Shown here in pieces: positions 35,906 to 45,113 of a stretch of DNA of 64,000 bases. The notes under the pieces are model-generated. The model had not been told where the DNA came from. It saw only the letters and a program-made list of their open reading frames with translations, and ran no database searches. Location of the stretch: the NCBI GenBank assembly GCA_905142475.1, contig LR990730.1, positions 3,100,001-3,164,000 on the forward strand, read 5' to 3'. The DNA comes from Xanthomonas hydrangeae (GTDB lineage Bacteria > Pseudomonadota > Gammaproteobacteria > Xanthomonadales > Xanthomonadaceae). Each line of letters begins with the position of its first letter. Within the stretch, counting starts at the first letter, position 1. A program made the position numbers and the translations under genes.

Positions 35906-37645
35906 TTACTTGTAAGTCGCCAGCTTGATCTTCAGCAGCTGCGGCGCGCTGGAAAAATTGACGCCGTAATCGGTCTGGTCGCCGTTCCAGTTGCGCTCGA
36001 ACTTCCAGTCGCTGCCGTCGTAGACGCCTTCCTCGACGCGGTCGTAGAGCATGTTGGCGGTCGCCTCGCTGGCCGGATGCAGGGTCACGCGCACGTGGTA
36101 GCCGGTGACCAGGAATTCGTCCGGACCCAGCTCGGCGATCAGCGCTGCACCGATCGGCTCCGGATTGCCCGGCGGCTCACCCTTGAACCAGAACTGCGGC
36201 ACGCCGTAGGTGATGGTGGCGCCCCAACGCTCGTTGAGCTGCAGCTCCTGCACCGCCTGACCGGGTTCTTCGGCAGTGCCATGCAGCTTGCCTTCGGAGG
36301 CGGCCTTGGCGAACGGGCGCATGCCGCGCTTGACCAGGTCGAAACCCAGCGCGAATGGCGCCAGGGTTTCTTCGTTGACGTGCTTGGCGCCCAACGGATA
36401 GTTGGAATAACGCGTGTAGTCCATGCCAAACGCCGACCAGCCGATGCCGTCGTGGCCCAGCGTGGGGAACAGATAGCGCGCGTACTCGGGGCGATTGCCG
36501 GTTTCGGCGACGAACAAGGCGTTATCCGGACGTGCGTAACGCTCCAGCACCGTGGTGTACATGCGGTACTCGGGCATGTAGATGTCCGGTGCCAGCAGGT
36601 CGATATGCGGGCCGGCGGCCTTCCACACATCCAGCACGTTGTCGGTGGGGCCGCCGCTGGCGTACTGACCGGGCTGGCCGGGATTGAACGGGCCACGCAG
36701 TGCGGCGTTGACGTACATCGGCAACGGATACTCGGCCTTGCCGGCCTCGGCCACTTGATCGATGTAGCGACCGATCGACCAGGCATGGAAGATCTCGTCG
36801 GCATCGGCACCGAACACCTGCGCCCAGCTGCCCGGCTGCTTGTTCAAGCGCTTGAGCAGTGCGTCCGGCACCGGGCCGTCGAACAGCTTCTGCGCCATCG
36901 GCGAGAAGTCGCGCACGCTGCCGTAGGTGCCCGGCTCGTTCTCGGGCTGGATCATGATCACGGTGTGCTGCGGATCGACTTTCTTCAGATGCTGCATGAA
37001 GGCAACGAAGGCCTTGCGGTCTGCATCCAAAGTGGCCTGCGCATGCGGCGACAGCGACCCGATCGCCTTGCCCTCGCGTGTCACCACGCGCGGGAAGCGC
37101 TGGTTGTCGGTCTTGACCCAATGCGGCGCATACGCCGGTCCGTTGTTCTTCCAGGTCGCAAACCACAGCAGCACCAGCCGCACCTTGTGCTCGCGCGCCT
37201 GCGTGAGCAGCGTATCGACGAAGGAGAAATCGAACTTGCCTTCTTCCGGCTCGACCTGCTCCCAGGCGATCGGCACCTGGACGGTGTTGGGGCCCAGCAC
37301 CTGCATCGCCGGCCACACCTTGTCCATCACCCCGGGATAGTTGCTGGAGTTGTTGACCTGCGCGCCCAGGATCAGGAATGGCGCGCCATCGACCATCAAC
37401 GCATGCTTGCCGTCCTTGCTGACGAACTGCGGCATCGGTGTCTGCGCAACCGGTGCCGCTGCGGTGGCAGGCGCGGTGGCCGCGGTACCGGCAGCCGGTG
37501 CGACCGCGGCAGGTTTGGCCTTGTCCTGCTCGCCGGATTGGCACGCAGCCAAGGCCAGCGTCAGCGCAGACAGCAGCAGCGGACGCAGGCAACGGCGTGC
37601 AATGGAAGGAGCGATCACACGTGCAACGGGGGAATGCATGGACAT
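35906..37645 (-). CDS. GH35 beta-galactosidase lipoprotein
   Basis: 579 residues. The ATG at 37645 has GGAG 5 nt upstream; a second ATG follows two codons later. Lipobox LALAACQSG, then an Ala/Pro linker. GH35/GH42-like barrel: [17 protein letters not shown], acid/base Glu in [12 protein letters not shown], nucleophile Glu in LFVAETGN. Removes beta-1,2-galactose from xyloglucan side chains after defucosylation. 11 nt separate it from the upstream esterase gene. The freed galactose links functionally to the dgo operon at 49.7-53.3 kb. Confidence 0.88.
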   Translation of the reverse strand: MSMHSPVARVIAPSIARRCLRPLLLSALTLALAACQSGEQDKAKPAAVAPAAGTAATAPATAAAPVAQTPMPQFVSKDGKHALMVDGAPFLILGAQVNNSSNYPGVMDKVWPAMQVLGPNTVQVPIAWEQVEPEEGKFDFSFVDTLLTQAREHKVRLVLLWFATWKNNGPAYAPHWVKTDNQRFPRVVTREGKAIGSLSPHAQATLDADRKAFVAFMQHLKKVDPQHTVIMIQPENEPGTYGSVRDFSPMAQKLFDGPVPDALLKRLNKQPGSWAQVFGADADEIFHAWSIGRYIDQVAEAGKAEYPLPMYVNAALRGPFNPGQPGQYASGGPTDNVLDVWKAAGPHIDLLAPDIYMPEYRMYTTVLERYARPDNALFVAETGNRPEYARYLFPTLGHDGIGWSAFGMDYTRYSNYPLGAKHVNEETLAPFALGFDLVKRGMRPFAKAASEGKLHGTAEEPGQAVQELQLNERWGATITYGVPQFWFKGEPPGNPEPIGAALIAELGPDEFLVTGYHVRVTLHPASEATANMLYDRVEEGVYDGSDWKFERNWNGDQTDYGVNFSSAPQLLKIKLATYK

Positions 37646-37656
37646 AAGACTCCGTG

Positions 37657-39573
37657 TCACCAGGTATCGGTGCGGAAGGGGGAAACAGGAAGGTGTTCGC
37701 GATTGACCAGGTTGGCGTCGTCCGGGTTTTCGCTCCAGCCGTAGCGCACCGCGACCGGCGCAGACACCGCATCGCTGCGCACGATCACGCGATCGCCATC
37801 GAGTTGCGCGGTGGCCGGATGGAACTGCTTGTCGGCACCGGCGACACGGAAGCCTTGCAACGCGCCACCGCCACGCACCTGCAACGCACTGCCTTGCAGA
37901 TCGAAACTCAGCACTGCCTGGCCATCGGCGAAGCTTGCGCGCTCGAACACCGGCGCGCTGTACACCAGCGTTTCGCCATAAGCCACATGCCGCGCCGCAA
38001 GCGCCAGACGATGGCCGACATCGCGCTTGTTGGTGGGATGGATATCGGTGGGGTTGCCGATATCGATGATCACCGCCTGTCCGGTTGCCGGCAGCGCAAG
38101 CGTCCTGGACTGCGACTCGCGCAACAGCGCCCACGGGCTCATATCGCCCTTGTCGCCACCGGCTTTGAAATTGGCCAGCTGCACCCACAGAAACGGCAGC
38201 TGTTTCGCACCGCGTTCGGCGCGCCATTGCTGGATCATCGCCGCGAACTGCTCGCGATATTTCACCGCACCGGTGTCGCTGGCATTGGTTTCGCCCTGGT
38301 ACCAGATCACACCCTTGACCGGGAACGGCTGCAGCGGATGGATCATCTGGTTGTACAGCAGCGTGGGCAGCTGATTCTTGTTGTCGGCCAGGGACACGCG
38401 CACGGCGGCAGGGCGGAATTTCCAGCCGCTCAAGGCGCGCTTGGCACCGGCGCTGGTCTGCACAAAGCGCTGCTCGTCCGGGCCATGCATGCCGCCACCG
38501 CCACTTAGGTCTTCCACCCGCACCGCGATGTGGTTGACGCCTGCATGCAGTGCAGAAGGCGGCACGGTGTAGACGCGCGGCAGGTTCCACTGCTTGGTGG
38601 TCTGACCAACCTGGGTGCCATTGACATAGGTGATATCCGAGTCATCGATCTGGCCCACGCCCAGCGCAATCCCGGCCTTGGCCTCTGCCGCGCTCAAGGT
38701 GACCGTGGTGCGGTACCAGGCGATGCCATCCATGCCGTCATAGCCGCTGGATTCCCATTGCTGGGTGGTCGGGATGCTGTCCCAGTCGCTGTCGTCAAAC
38801 GTCGGTTCGCGCCACTGCGGCGTGTCGCCGTCCACCTTGGGCCAGCGCGCGATGCGCTTGCCGGTGGCGGCCTGTGCGGCGGCATCGCGTTGCTTGATCG
38901 CCTCGATCGCGCCCTGATTCTGCTCGGCGTTCAACCCCAGCGAGGCCGCATCCATCCATGCCTCGATCGCGCTGCCGCCCCAGGTGCTGTTGACGATGCC
39001 GATCGGCACGCCGGTGCTGGCGCGCAGCTCCTTGGCGAAGAAATAACCGACTGCGGTGAACTCGCCGGCATTGTCCGGCGTGGCGGCCTTCCAGTCGCCG
39101 CCGGTCAGGCGCGCTTCCGGCTGCACCGACCACGATTTGGGCACCTTGAAGTGGCGCAATTGCGGGTCGTTGGCGGCAGCCACTGCCTGCGGACCATCGC
39201 TGGCCTGCGCCAAGGGCCACTCCATGTTCGATTGTCCGCTGGCCAGCCATACATCGCCGACCAACACGTCACGAACCTGCAACTCCCCGCCATCGCCCTG
39301 CACGCTCAGCACGTACGGGCCACCGGCTTTGTGCGCGGGCAGACTGACCTTCCACTGCCCTTTCGCATCGGCCTTGGCGGTGGCGCGCTTGCCGTCGAAG
39401 CCGACCGTGATGGCGGCATTCGGCGATGCCCAGCCCCACACCGGCATCGGCTGGTCGCGCTGCAACACTGCGCCATCGGCAAACAACAATGGCAGGGTCG
39501 GTTGCGCCAACGCGGCGGGGCTGATCAGGGCCAGGCCCAACAGGCAGCCACAACGGATGAAGGAAGCGGTCAT
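37657..39573 (-). CDS. Secreted SGNH acetylesterase (xyloglucan O-acetylesterase, CE20-like)
   Basis: 638 residues. The ATG at 39573 has GGAG 8 nt upstream; signal peptide [15 protein letters not shown]. The sialate-O-acetylesterase-type SGNH hydrolase has its nucleophile Ser in [31 protein letters not shown] and the Asp/His pair in [18 protein letters not shown]. The hydrolase domain is interrupted at about 265-385 by a galactose-binding-like jelly roll ([35 protein letters not shown]). Predicted to remove acetyl groups from galactosyl residues of xyloglucan so GH35 can act. I recall the X. citri counterpart founding family CE20. Confidence 0.85.
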   Translation of the reverse strand: MTASFIRCGCLLGLALISPAALAQPTLPLLFADGAVLQRDQPMPVWGWASPNAAITVGFDGKRATAKADAKGQWKVSLPAHKAGGPYVLSVQGDGGELQVRDVLVGDVWLASGQSNMEWPLAQASDGPQAVAAANDPQLRHFKVPKSWSVQPEARLTGGDWKAATPDNAGEFTAVGYFFAKELRASTGVPIGIVNSTWGGSAIEAWMDAASLGLNAEQNQGAIEAIKQRDAAAQAATGKRIARWPKVDGDTPQWREPTFDDSDWDSIPTTQQWESSGYDGMDGIAWYRTTVTLSAAEAKAGIALGVGQIDDSDITYVNGTQVGQTTKQWNLPRVYTVPPSALHAGVNHIAVRVEDLSGGGGMHGPDEQRFVQTSAGAKRALSGWKFRPAAVRVSLADNKNQLPTLLYNQMIHPLQPFPVKGVIWYQGETNASDTGAVKYREQFAAMIQQWRAERGAKQLPFLWVQLANFKAGGDKGDMSPWALLRESQSRTLALPATGQAVIIDIGNPTDIHPTNKRDVGHRLALAARHVAYGETLVYSAPVFERASFADGQAVLSFDLQGSALQVRGGGALQGFRVAGADKQFHPATAQLDGDRVIVRSDAVSAPVAVRYGWSENPDDANLVNREHLPVSPFRTDTW

Positions 39574-39679
39574 GCAGTGATCTCCAGAGTCGGCGCAGCC
39601 ACGCGGCGCGCAACAGAGCGACAGCACGCGCCGCCGCATACAGTAAGACAGCGCGATGACGCGCGCAGGCACGCAGCGC

Positions 39680-41935
39680 TCATCGTGGATCGCCGTAGAA
39701 AATGCCACGCCCACCGGTCGCGAAGTACACGCGCCCGGGGATGCGCGGATCGCCGGTCACGCTGTACGGCTTGCCGAAACGGTGCGCATCGTCGTTGATG
39801 CGCAGCCAGTGCGCACCCTCGTCGTCGGAGCGGAACACGCCGTCCACGCCATCCACGCGGCCGGCCAGATACAGCGCCGGCGGTGCGCCCTCGTGCAACG
39901 CCTTGCCGATGCCCAGCGAACGCGCCTGTTCCGGTTTGGACAAGGTCTGCAAACGCCCGTCCTGCCAGCGCATCACGCCCAGCGTGGGGCTGGCCAGATA
40001 CACCACGCCCGCCCGCCACGGATCCGGGCGCAGCTGCGGACGCGCACGCTCATCGCGCGCCGGGCTGCCGACCTGCGCACCGGTGTCGCGAAAGTTGGCC
40101 GCACCATCGTGACTCTCGAACAGGCGCCCGCTGTCGGTATCCACTGCATACCAGCGCCGCGCATCGACGCGATCGGCCACCGCCACCGCAGTGTCGGGTA
40201 GACCCTGCACACGTTGCCACTGCTTGCCGAAATCGGCTGTGCGCCACACACCGCCTTTCTCGGGCGCCCATACAACGTGGGATGCGTCGGCGGAAATGGC
40301 GATGTTGCCGGCGCCCTGCCCGGCCGGCGGCTCGCTGGCAAACGCCGTCCACCGCGCGCCGCCATCGCGCGAGTAGAGCGCGCGGATTTCATTGTTGCGG
40401 CGATTACGCACGGTGCCGCTGCGCACCACCCACTGCGCGGCCTGCCCGGCGGCATCGATGCTTTCGCCATTGGTCAGGCGCGGGCCGGCGTACTGCACTT
40501 GCGCACGGTCCAGATCGTCATGCCGAAAGCCATCGATATCGCCCAGCGCGCTGAGCAGATGCGCGCCCTGCATCGGGCTGAGCAGATCCAGCGGCACGGT
40601 TTCTTCCAGCCCGCGGTCCTGAAACCACCACTGCAACGGACGCTGATGCTCGGCGAAATCCTGCAGATTGCGCGAGGCCCAGATGCCGTAGCCGGTAACG
40701 AACAGCGCGTGATTGCTGTCGAACGGATCGATCGCCAAGGCACCCATCCAGTGCGGCGTCGCCTGCGCGGTCCACGGCGCGGCGCTGTGATCGAATTGCG
40801 AGGCGGCCAACAATGGCGTCCAGCTGCGACCGCCATCGACGCTGCGGAACAATTCATCGCGCGGTGAGCGGCGGAACGTGCTGGCCAAGAGCACCTGCGG
40901 CTGTTGCGGATCCACCGCCACCGCGCCCCAACCGAAGCCATCGCCAGTGGCCGGCTGCGCGATCGGGCTGATCTCGCTCCAGCGTTCCTGCGAACCTGCC
41001 TGCGCCGAGGTGTATTTCCATAGCGCGCCACCGGCCATCAGATCCGGGCCGGGCTGATCGCCGTAACTCAGATACCACTGTCCATCGCTGCCACCGGCCA
41101 TATGACTGGGACGCAGACCCTTTGGCTGCCCGGCCACGGCCGACCAGCTGCGACCCGCGTCTTCGGAGACATACAGACTGGTTTGCGCAGTGGACACACC
41201 CACATAGATCCGCGGCGTGGGCGCACCAGCGCGGCCGCTGGCGGCATCGAACACGACAAAGGCGATGCCCACCGCCTGCTCGCGTCCAACATGGTTACGC
41301 GCAGTGGACCCCGCCAGTGCCTCGGCAGGAAACCCATCCACACGCGCCCAGTGCGCACCGCGATCGGTGCTGCGCCACAGACCCGCATCGCGCGAACCGA
41401 GCAACAGCACGCGACCATCGTGCGGGTCCACCGCCAGGCGTTCGCCATTGGAACGACCCAGCTGGTTACCGCCCAGTTTGAACGGCAGATCGGCACGCTC
41501 GAAGCTGTGCCCGCGATCGAACGAACGCAGCACCGCCGCATTGCCGGCGCGCTCGTGCATATAGGTGCCCGCGGCCAGATACAGCGCCTTCGGGTCGGCA
41601 GGATCGACCGCAAATGCGTCGATCCCCATCAGATTCCAGTCCTCGGCACCCAACCAATCGGTCAGTGCGATCCACTGCTGCGCGCGCGCATCCCAACGGT
41701 AGGCGCCACCGACATCGGTGCGCGCATACGCAAGATCGCGCTCTGCGGGATGAAACAGCACGCCGGTGACAAAACCGCCACCGCCAATGACGACGCTGCG
41801 CCATTGATAAGGCCCCTTCGCGCCGGAATCGGCGGCATGCAGCCGAAAGACAGACGCCAACAGCAGCAACGCCCAAAGACCGGCCTGCCACGCTTGCGTA
41901 CGAAGACGACGGCGCTCAGTAGGCGGATCGATCAT
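39680..41935 (-). CDS. GH74 xyloglucan-specific endo-glucanase
   Basis: 751 residues from the second ATG (41935), which has GGAGGA 9 nt upstream; the first ATG (41944) directly abuts it. Signal peptide ALLLLASVFRLHA. Two tandem seven-bladed propellers with many Asp-box repeats (SxDxGxxW: SFDRGHSF, STDRGAHWAR, SEDAGRSWS, SVDGGRSWT, SRDGGARWT). Catalytic Asps are likely in YARTDVGGAYRWD and GDGFGWGAVAVDP. Cleaves the xyloglucan backbone at the cell surface or outside, producing the oligosaccharides imported by the neighbouring receptor. Confidence 0.92.
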   Translation of the reverse strand: MIDPPTERRRLRTQAWQAGLWALLLLASVFRLHAADSGAKGPYQWRSVVIGGGGFVTGVLFHPAERDLAYARTDVGGAYRWDARAQQWIALTDWLGAEDWNLMGIDAFAVDPADPKALYLAAGTYMHERAGNAAVLRSFDRGHSFERADLPFKLGGNQLGRSNGERLAVDPHDGRVLLLGSRDAGLWRSTDRGAHWARVDGFPAEALAGSTARNHVGREQAVGIAFVVFDAASGRAGAPTPRIYVGVSTAQTSLYVSEDAGRSWSAVAGQPKGLRPSHMAGGSDGQWYLSYGDQPGPDLMAGGALWKYTSAQAGSQERWSEISPIAQPATGDGFGWGAVAVDPQQPQVLLASTFRRSPRDELFRSVDGGRSWTPLLAASQFDHSAAPWTAQATPHWMGALAIDPFDSNHALFVTGYGIWASRNLQDFAEHQRPLQWWFQDRGLEETVPLDLLSPMQGAHLLSALGDIDGFRHDDLDRAQVQYAGPRLTNGESIDAAGQAAQWVVRSGTVRNRRNNEIRALYSRDGGARWTAFASEPPAGQGAGNIAISADASHVVWAPEKGGVWRTADFGKQWQRVQGLPDTAVAVADRVDARRWYAVDTDSGRLFESHDGAANFRDTGAQVGSPARDERARPQLRPDPWRAGVVYLASPTLGVMRWQDGRLQTLSKPEQARSLGIGKALHEGAPPALYLAGRVDGVDGVFRSDDEGAHWLRINDDAHRFGKPYSVTGDPRIPGRVYFATGGRGIFYGDPR

Positions 41936-42053
41936 GACGATCATTCCTCCGGCTCCCTTTGCGGTCGATGATGGCCACCGACTGGAAAAACACCGGTTCA
42001 ACGAGCTGCCTGCACAGCTCGCCGGACCGGAGACGCACTTCCTACGGCACGTT

Positions 42054-44777
42054 CTACAGGCTGGCCCGCAAGGTCAGGCCATACCGACGATCGTTGATCA
42101 CGAAGTCGCGGTAGCGCGACTCGGAACCCAGATAGCTTTCGCGCCGGGTATCGAGCAGATTCACGCCATCGAGCGAGATCGACCAGACATCATTGATGTT
42201 GAAACGCAGCGAGGCATCCAGCTGGCCGAAGCCCTTGTTGTAGACCGGCAGATTGCCGGTGCCGTTGCCTGCGGTGGTCACCAGCCAGTCGCTGCGCCAG
42301 TTGTAGGCCACACGGCCCTGGAAGCGCGAGGTTTCGTAGCTGAGGATCGCGTTGTAGCTGTTCTTGGACAACCCTTCCAGCGGCACGGTGAGTGCCTGGC
42401 CGTTGGTGTCGGTGGCAGTGGGGCTGGGCGCCTCGCTGTCGACATAGGTGTAGTTGGTCTGCAGGCCGAAGCCGCTCAGCCAGCCCGGCAGGAAGTCGAA
42501 GAACTGCGTGTAGCCCAGTTCCGCACCGCGGATCTTGCCGGCATCGCCATTGACCGGACGGGTGATCTGCCACACGCGGCCATCGTAGACCTCGTTGAAC
42601 ACGCTGTCGGCGATGAAGCCTTCGATCTTCTTGTAGAACAGGGTGCCGTACATCATCGAGCCCTGGCCGAAGTACCACTCCAGCGCGGTGTCGAACTGGT
42701 CGGCCTTGACCGGCTCCAGATCGGGATTGCCCGCTCTGCCGGTAAAGGTCGAGGCACCGTTGGAGCTGCCGGTGCTCAGGCTCAGGTTCGGATTGAGGCG
42801 ATCGAAGGTGGGACGCGAAATGCCGCGCGAGGCTGCAAACCGCCACTGCAGCGTGTCGCTGAGCATCCAGCGCAGATTCAAGCTCGGCAGCACGTCGGTG
42901 TAGGTCTGCTGTGCATCCACCGGAATCAGGCCACCACCCTCGCCATCGGTGCCGGTACGCACACCGGTGGAACCGACCTCGGTCCGCACCACGCGCACGC
43001 CGATATTGCCGTCGAACGGGATCGAATCGCTGTCCACGCCGAAGCGCAATACGCCGTAGGCCGCGTAGGTCTTCTCGGTCTGCGCATTGATGTTGTTCGG
43101 GGAAAACTCCAGCGGGCTGGCACCGAAGGTGGCGAGCGTCTGCTGGTAGTTGGCAACCGCCGCATCGGATGCGGTCAGGGTCGGGCCGAAGGCATGGCCT
43201 TCACCGCGGAAGAAATCGGTGATCGGATTGGTCACCACGCCCACGCTCGGGAACTGCGAGAACGGTGCGCCTGCGCAGTTGTTGATGCACATGAAGCGAT
43301 AGATGTTGCCCTTGGTCTCGGCATCGCGGTCGGTGTAGCGCACACCGGCCTTGAAGCTGCGCACGAAGTCGCTGTCAAAGGCCAGGTCCATGTCGGCGCG
43401 CCAGGCGAACTCGGTGCCCTTGTTGTCGTCCTTGTTGTCCAGGTGATAGCGCCAACCGTCGTAATTGTTGACGTCGGCCAGATAGCCTTCCGCACCGCTG
43501 GAATCGGTCACCGACAAGCGCGGCAGGTCGCCACGGAAATCGACGTTGAACTGCGGGCTGGTGGACTGACCGGTGGACAGGATGTAGCGCGTGCCGGTGG
43601 TGGTGGCATCGACATACTGGAAGTCGGTGCTCAGGGTCAGCTTTTCGTTGACCGTCCACTTGCCGCCCAGCGAGTAATCGGTGGTCACCGAGTGACGCTC
43701 GGTCAGGCTGGTGTTGGATTCGGTCGGCACATTCTGGAACGAGCCGTTGACGAACTCGTTGCGGCCGTTGACCTGGATGCCGGGCAAGCCCTGCATGTTG
43801 TTTGTGCCGGTCAGCGCGAAGAACGAATAGTCATGCCAGCTGAAGTCGTATTCCGAACGCAGCACCTGCGTATAGACCTCGACCGAATCGTTCGGGCGCC
43901 ACTGCATCGCAAATGCGCCGGTCTTGCGTTCGCGCTCACCGACGGTGGTGTTGATGCCGGCGCCGTGCGGCACTGACACTTCCTGGCCGATGTAGCCCGG
44001 CAGATCGGTCTGCGTGTACCACGGCTCGATCGAGATGGTGTCCTGGCGGAACGGGCTCTTCTGCTGCGAATAATTCACCAGCAGGCCGATTTCGCCGATA
44101 CCGGTCTGCCAGCGATCGCTGAACAGGCCCGAGAACGCCGGCTTGCCGTCGTCGGCCAGATCGTAATGGTTGTACTGGACGCTGCCGGCGATCTTGCGGC
44201 CGTCATAGTCGAACGGCAGACGCGTGCGCAGATCCACGGTGCCGCCCAGGCCACCTTCAATCATGTCGGCCGAGGGATTCTTGTAGACGTTGACGCCGCC
44301 GAGCAACTCGGCAGAGACGTCTTCGAAGCTCAGGCCACGGCCGTCGTTGGCGGTGAAGATGTCGCGGCCATTGAGCTCGGTCCGCACCTGAGTCAGGCCG
44401 CGAATGGCGATCGAGCTGCCTTCGCCGTAATTGCGGGTGATCTGGATGCCGGAGATGCGCTGCAGCGCTTCGGCGACGTTGTTGTCGGGCAGCTTGCCGA
44501 TGTCTTCGGCAACGATCGAATCGACGATCTGCTCGGCGTTCTGCTTGACCAGCTGCGCCTTGGTGACGCTGCTGCGGGTGCCGGTGACCTGTACGGTGTC
44601 GAGCTGCTGGGTGGTCGGGTCCTGCGCTGGAGCAGCAGTGGTGGTCGCGTCCTGCGCATAGGCCTGCGCGCTCAACAGCGTGGCCACACTGATGGCCATC
44701 ACGGAGCGGCGGAAATCACGGATCGAACGCTGACCCACAGTCCGGCCTGCCGGAATGTGGCGATGTTGCACTGACAT
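42054..44777 (-). CDS. TonB-dependent outer-membrane receptor (xyloglucan oligosaccharide)
   Basis: 907 residues. The ATG at 44777 has GGGAGGGAG upstream. Signal peptide ends LLSAQAYAQ. TonB box LDTVQVTG, then plug KAQLVKQNAEQIVDSIVAEDIGKLPDNNVAEALQRISGI and a 22-strand barrel of the long TBDT/carbohydrate type (TonB-dependent receptor with FNxxxP-like loops, RRYGLTLRASL end). Imports xyloglucan fragments across the outer membrane. First intact gene of the XyGUL transcript, 118 nt before GH74. The bipartite motif at 44964-44992 lies 186 bp upstream of its start. Confidence 0.9.
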   Translation of the reverse strand: MSVQHRHIPAGRTVGQRSIRDFRRSVMAISVATLLSAQAYAQDATTTAAPAQDPTTQQLDTVQVTGTRSSVTKAQLVKQNAEQIVDSIVAEDIGKLPDNNVAEALQRISGIQITRNYGEGSSIAIRGLTQVRTELNGRDIFTANDGRGLSFEDVSAELLGGVNVYKNPSADMIEGGLGGTVDLRTRLPFDYDGRKIAGSVQYNHYDLADDGKPAFSGLFSDRWQTGIGEIGLLVNYSQQKSPFRQDTISIEPWYTQTDLPGYIGQEVSVPHGAGINTTVGERERKTGAFAMQWRPNDSVEVYTQVLRSEYDFSWHDYSFFALTGTNNMQGLPGIQVNGRNEFVNGSFQNVPTESNTSLTERHSVTTDYSLGGKWTVNEKLTLSTDFQYVDATTTGTRYILSTGQSTSPQFNVDFRGDLPRLSVTDSSGAEGYLADVNNYDGWRYHLDNKDDNKGTEFAWRADMDLAFDSDFVRSFKAGVRYTDRDAETKGNIYRFMCINNCAGAPFSQFPSVGVVTNPITDFFRGEGHAFGPTLTASDAAVANYQQTLATFGASPLEFSPNNINAQTEKTYAAYGVLRFGVDSDSIPFDGNIGVRVVRTEVGSTGVRTGTDGEGGGLIPVDAQQTYTDVLPSLNLRWMLSDTLQWRFAASRGISRPTFDRLNPNLSLSTGSSNGASTFTGRAGNPDLEPVKADQFDTALEWYFGQGSMMYGTLFYKKIEGFIADSVFNEVYDGRVWQITRPVNGDAGKIRGAELGYTQFFDFLPGWLSGFGLQTNYTYVDSEAPSPTATDTNGQALTVPLEGLSKNSYNAILSYETSRFQGRVAYNWRSDWLVTTAGNGTGNLPVYNKGFGQLDASLRFNINDVWSISLDGVNLLDTRRESYLGSESRYRDFVINDRRYGLTLRASL

Positions 44778-44804
44778 GGTGCTCCCTCCCAGGACGCATG
44801 TACT

Positions 44805-44817
44805 GCTAATTTTTAGC
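44805..44817. promoter_or_regulatory. Short palindrome 27 bp before the receptor start
   Basis: GCTAA-TTT-TTAGC between the shared bipartite motif and the receptor ATG, in an otherwise GC-rich leader. Could be an operator or a leader hairpin. No regulator can be assigned. Confidence 0.3.
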
Positions 44818-44963
44818 GGATCGGTGCGCGAACGCCCTGCCCGTCGTTGTTGCTGGCCCGCATCCGCACACGGCAAAGCCCGCGACGGTTGGATGCGTGG
44901 TAATCCCGATAAGGCTTACCTAGCGGCTGCGGCCGGAGCATAGGGCGCGGCTGTCATGCCACA

Positions 44964-44992
44964 CCAATGAAATATTCCTAGCGAGCTATTCC
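44964..44992 (-). promoter_or_regulatory. Shared bipartite motif, site 1 (intact receptor promoter)
   Basis: On the minus strand GGAATAG, 8 nt, GAATATTTCATTGG. Same two blocks, same spacing and same orientation towards the operon as at 48233-48261 and 49292-49320. Interpreted as a binding site for the LysR protein encoded at 48290-49261. Confidence 0.62.
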
Positions 44993-45113
44993 TGAAACCT
45001 ATAGCAACATAGAGAAACCCGGCAGGTCTGGCGTTGCGGGCCAGGCTGCCGGATTCACCGAAACGGGCTCAACTCTGCGAACCAGCGCAGGCCGGAACCG
45101 CGATCGAGCACGC

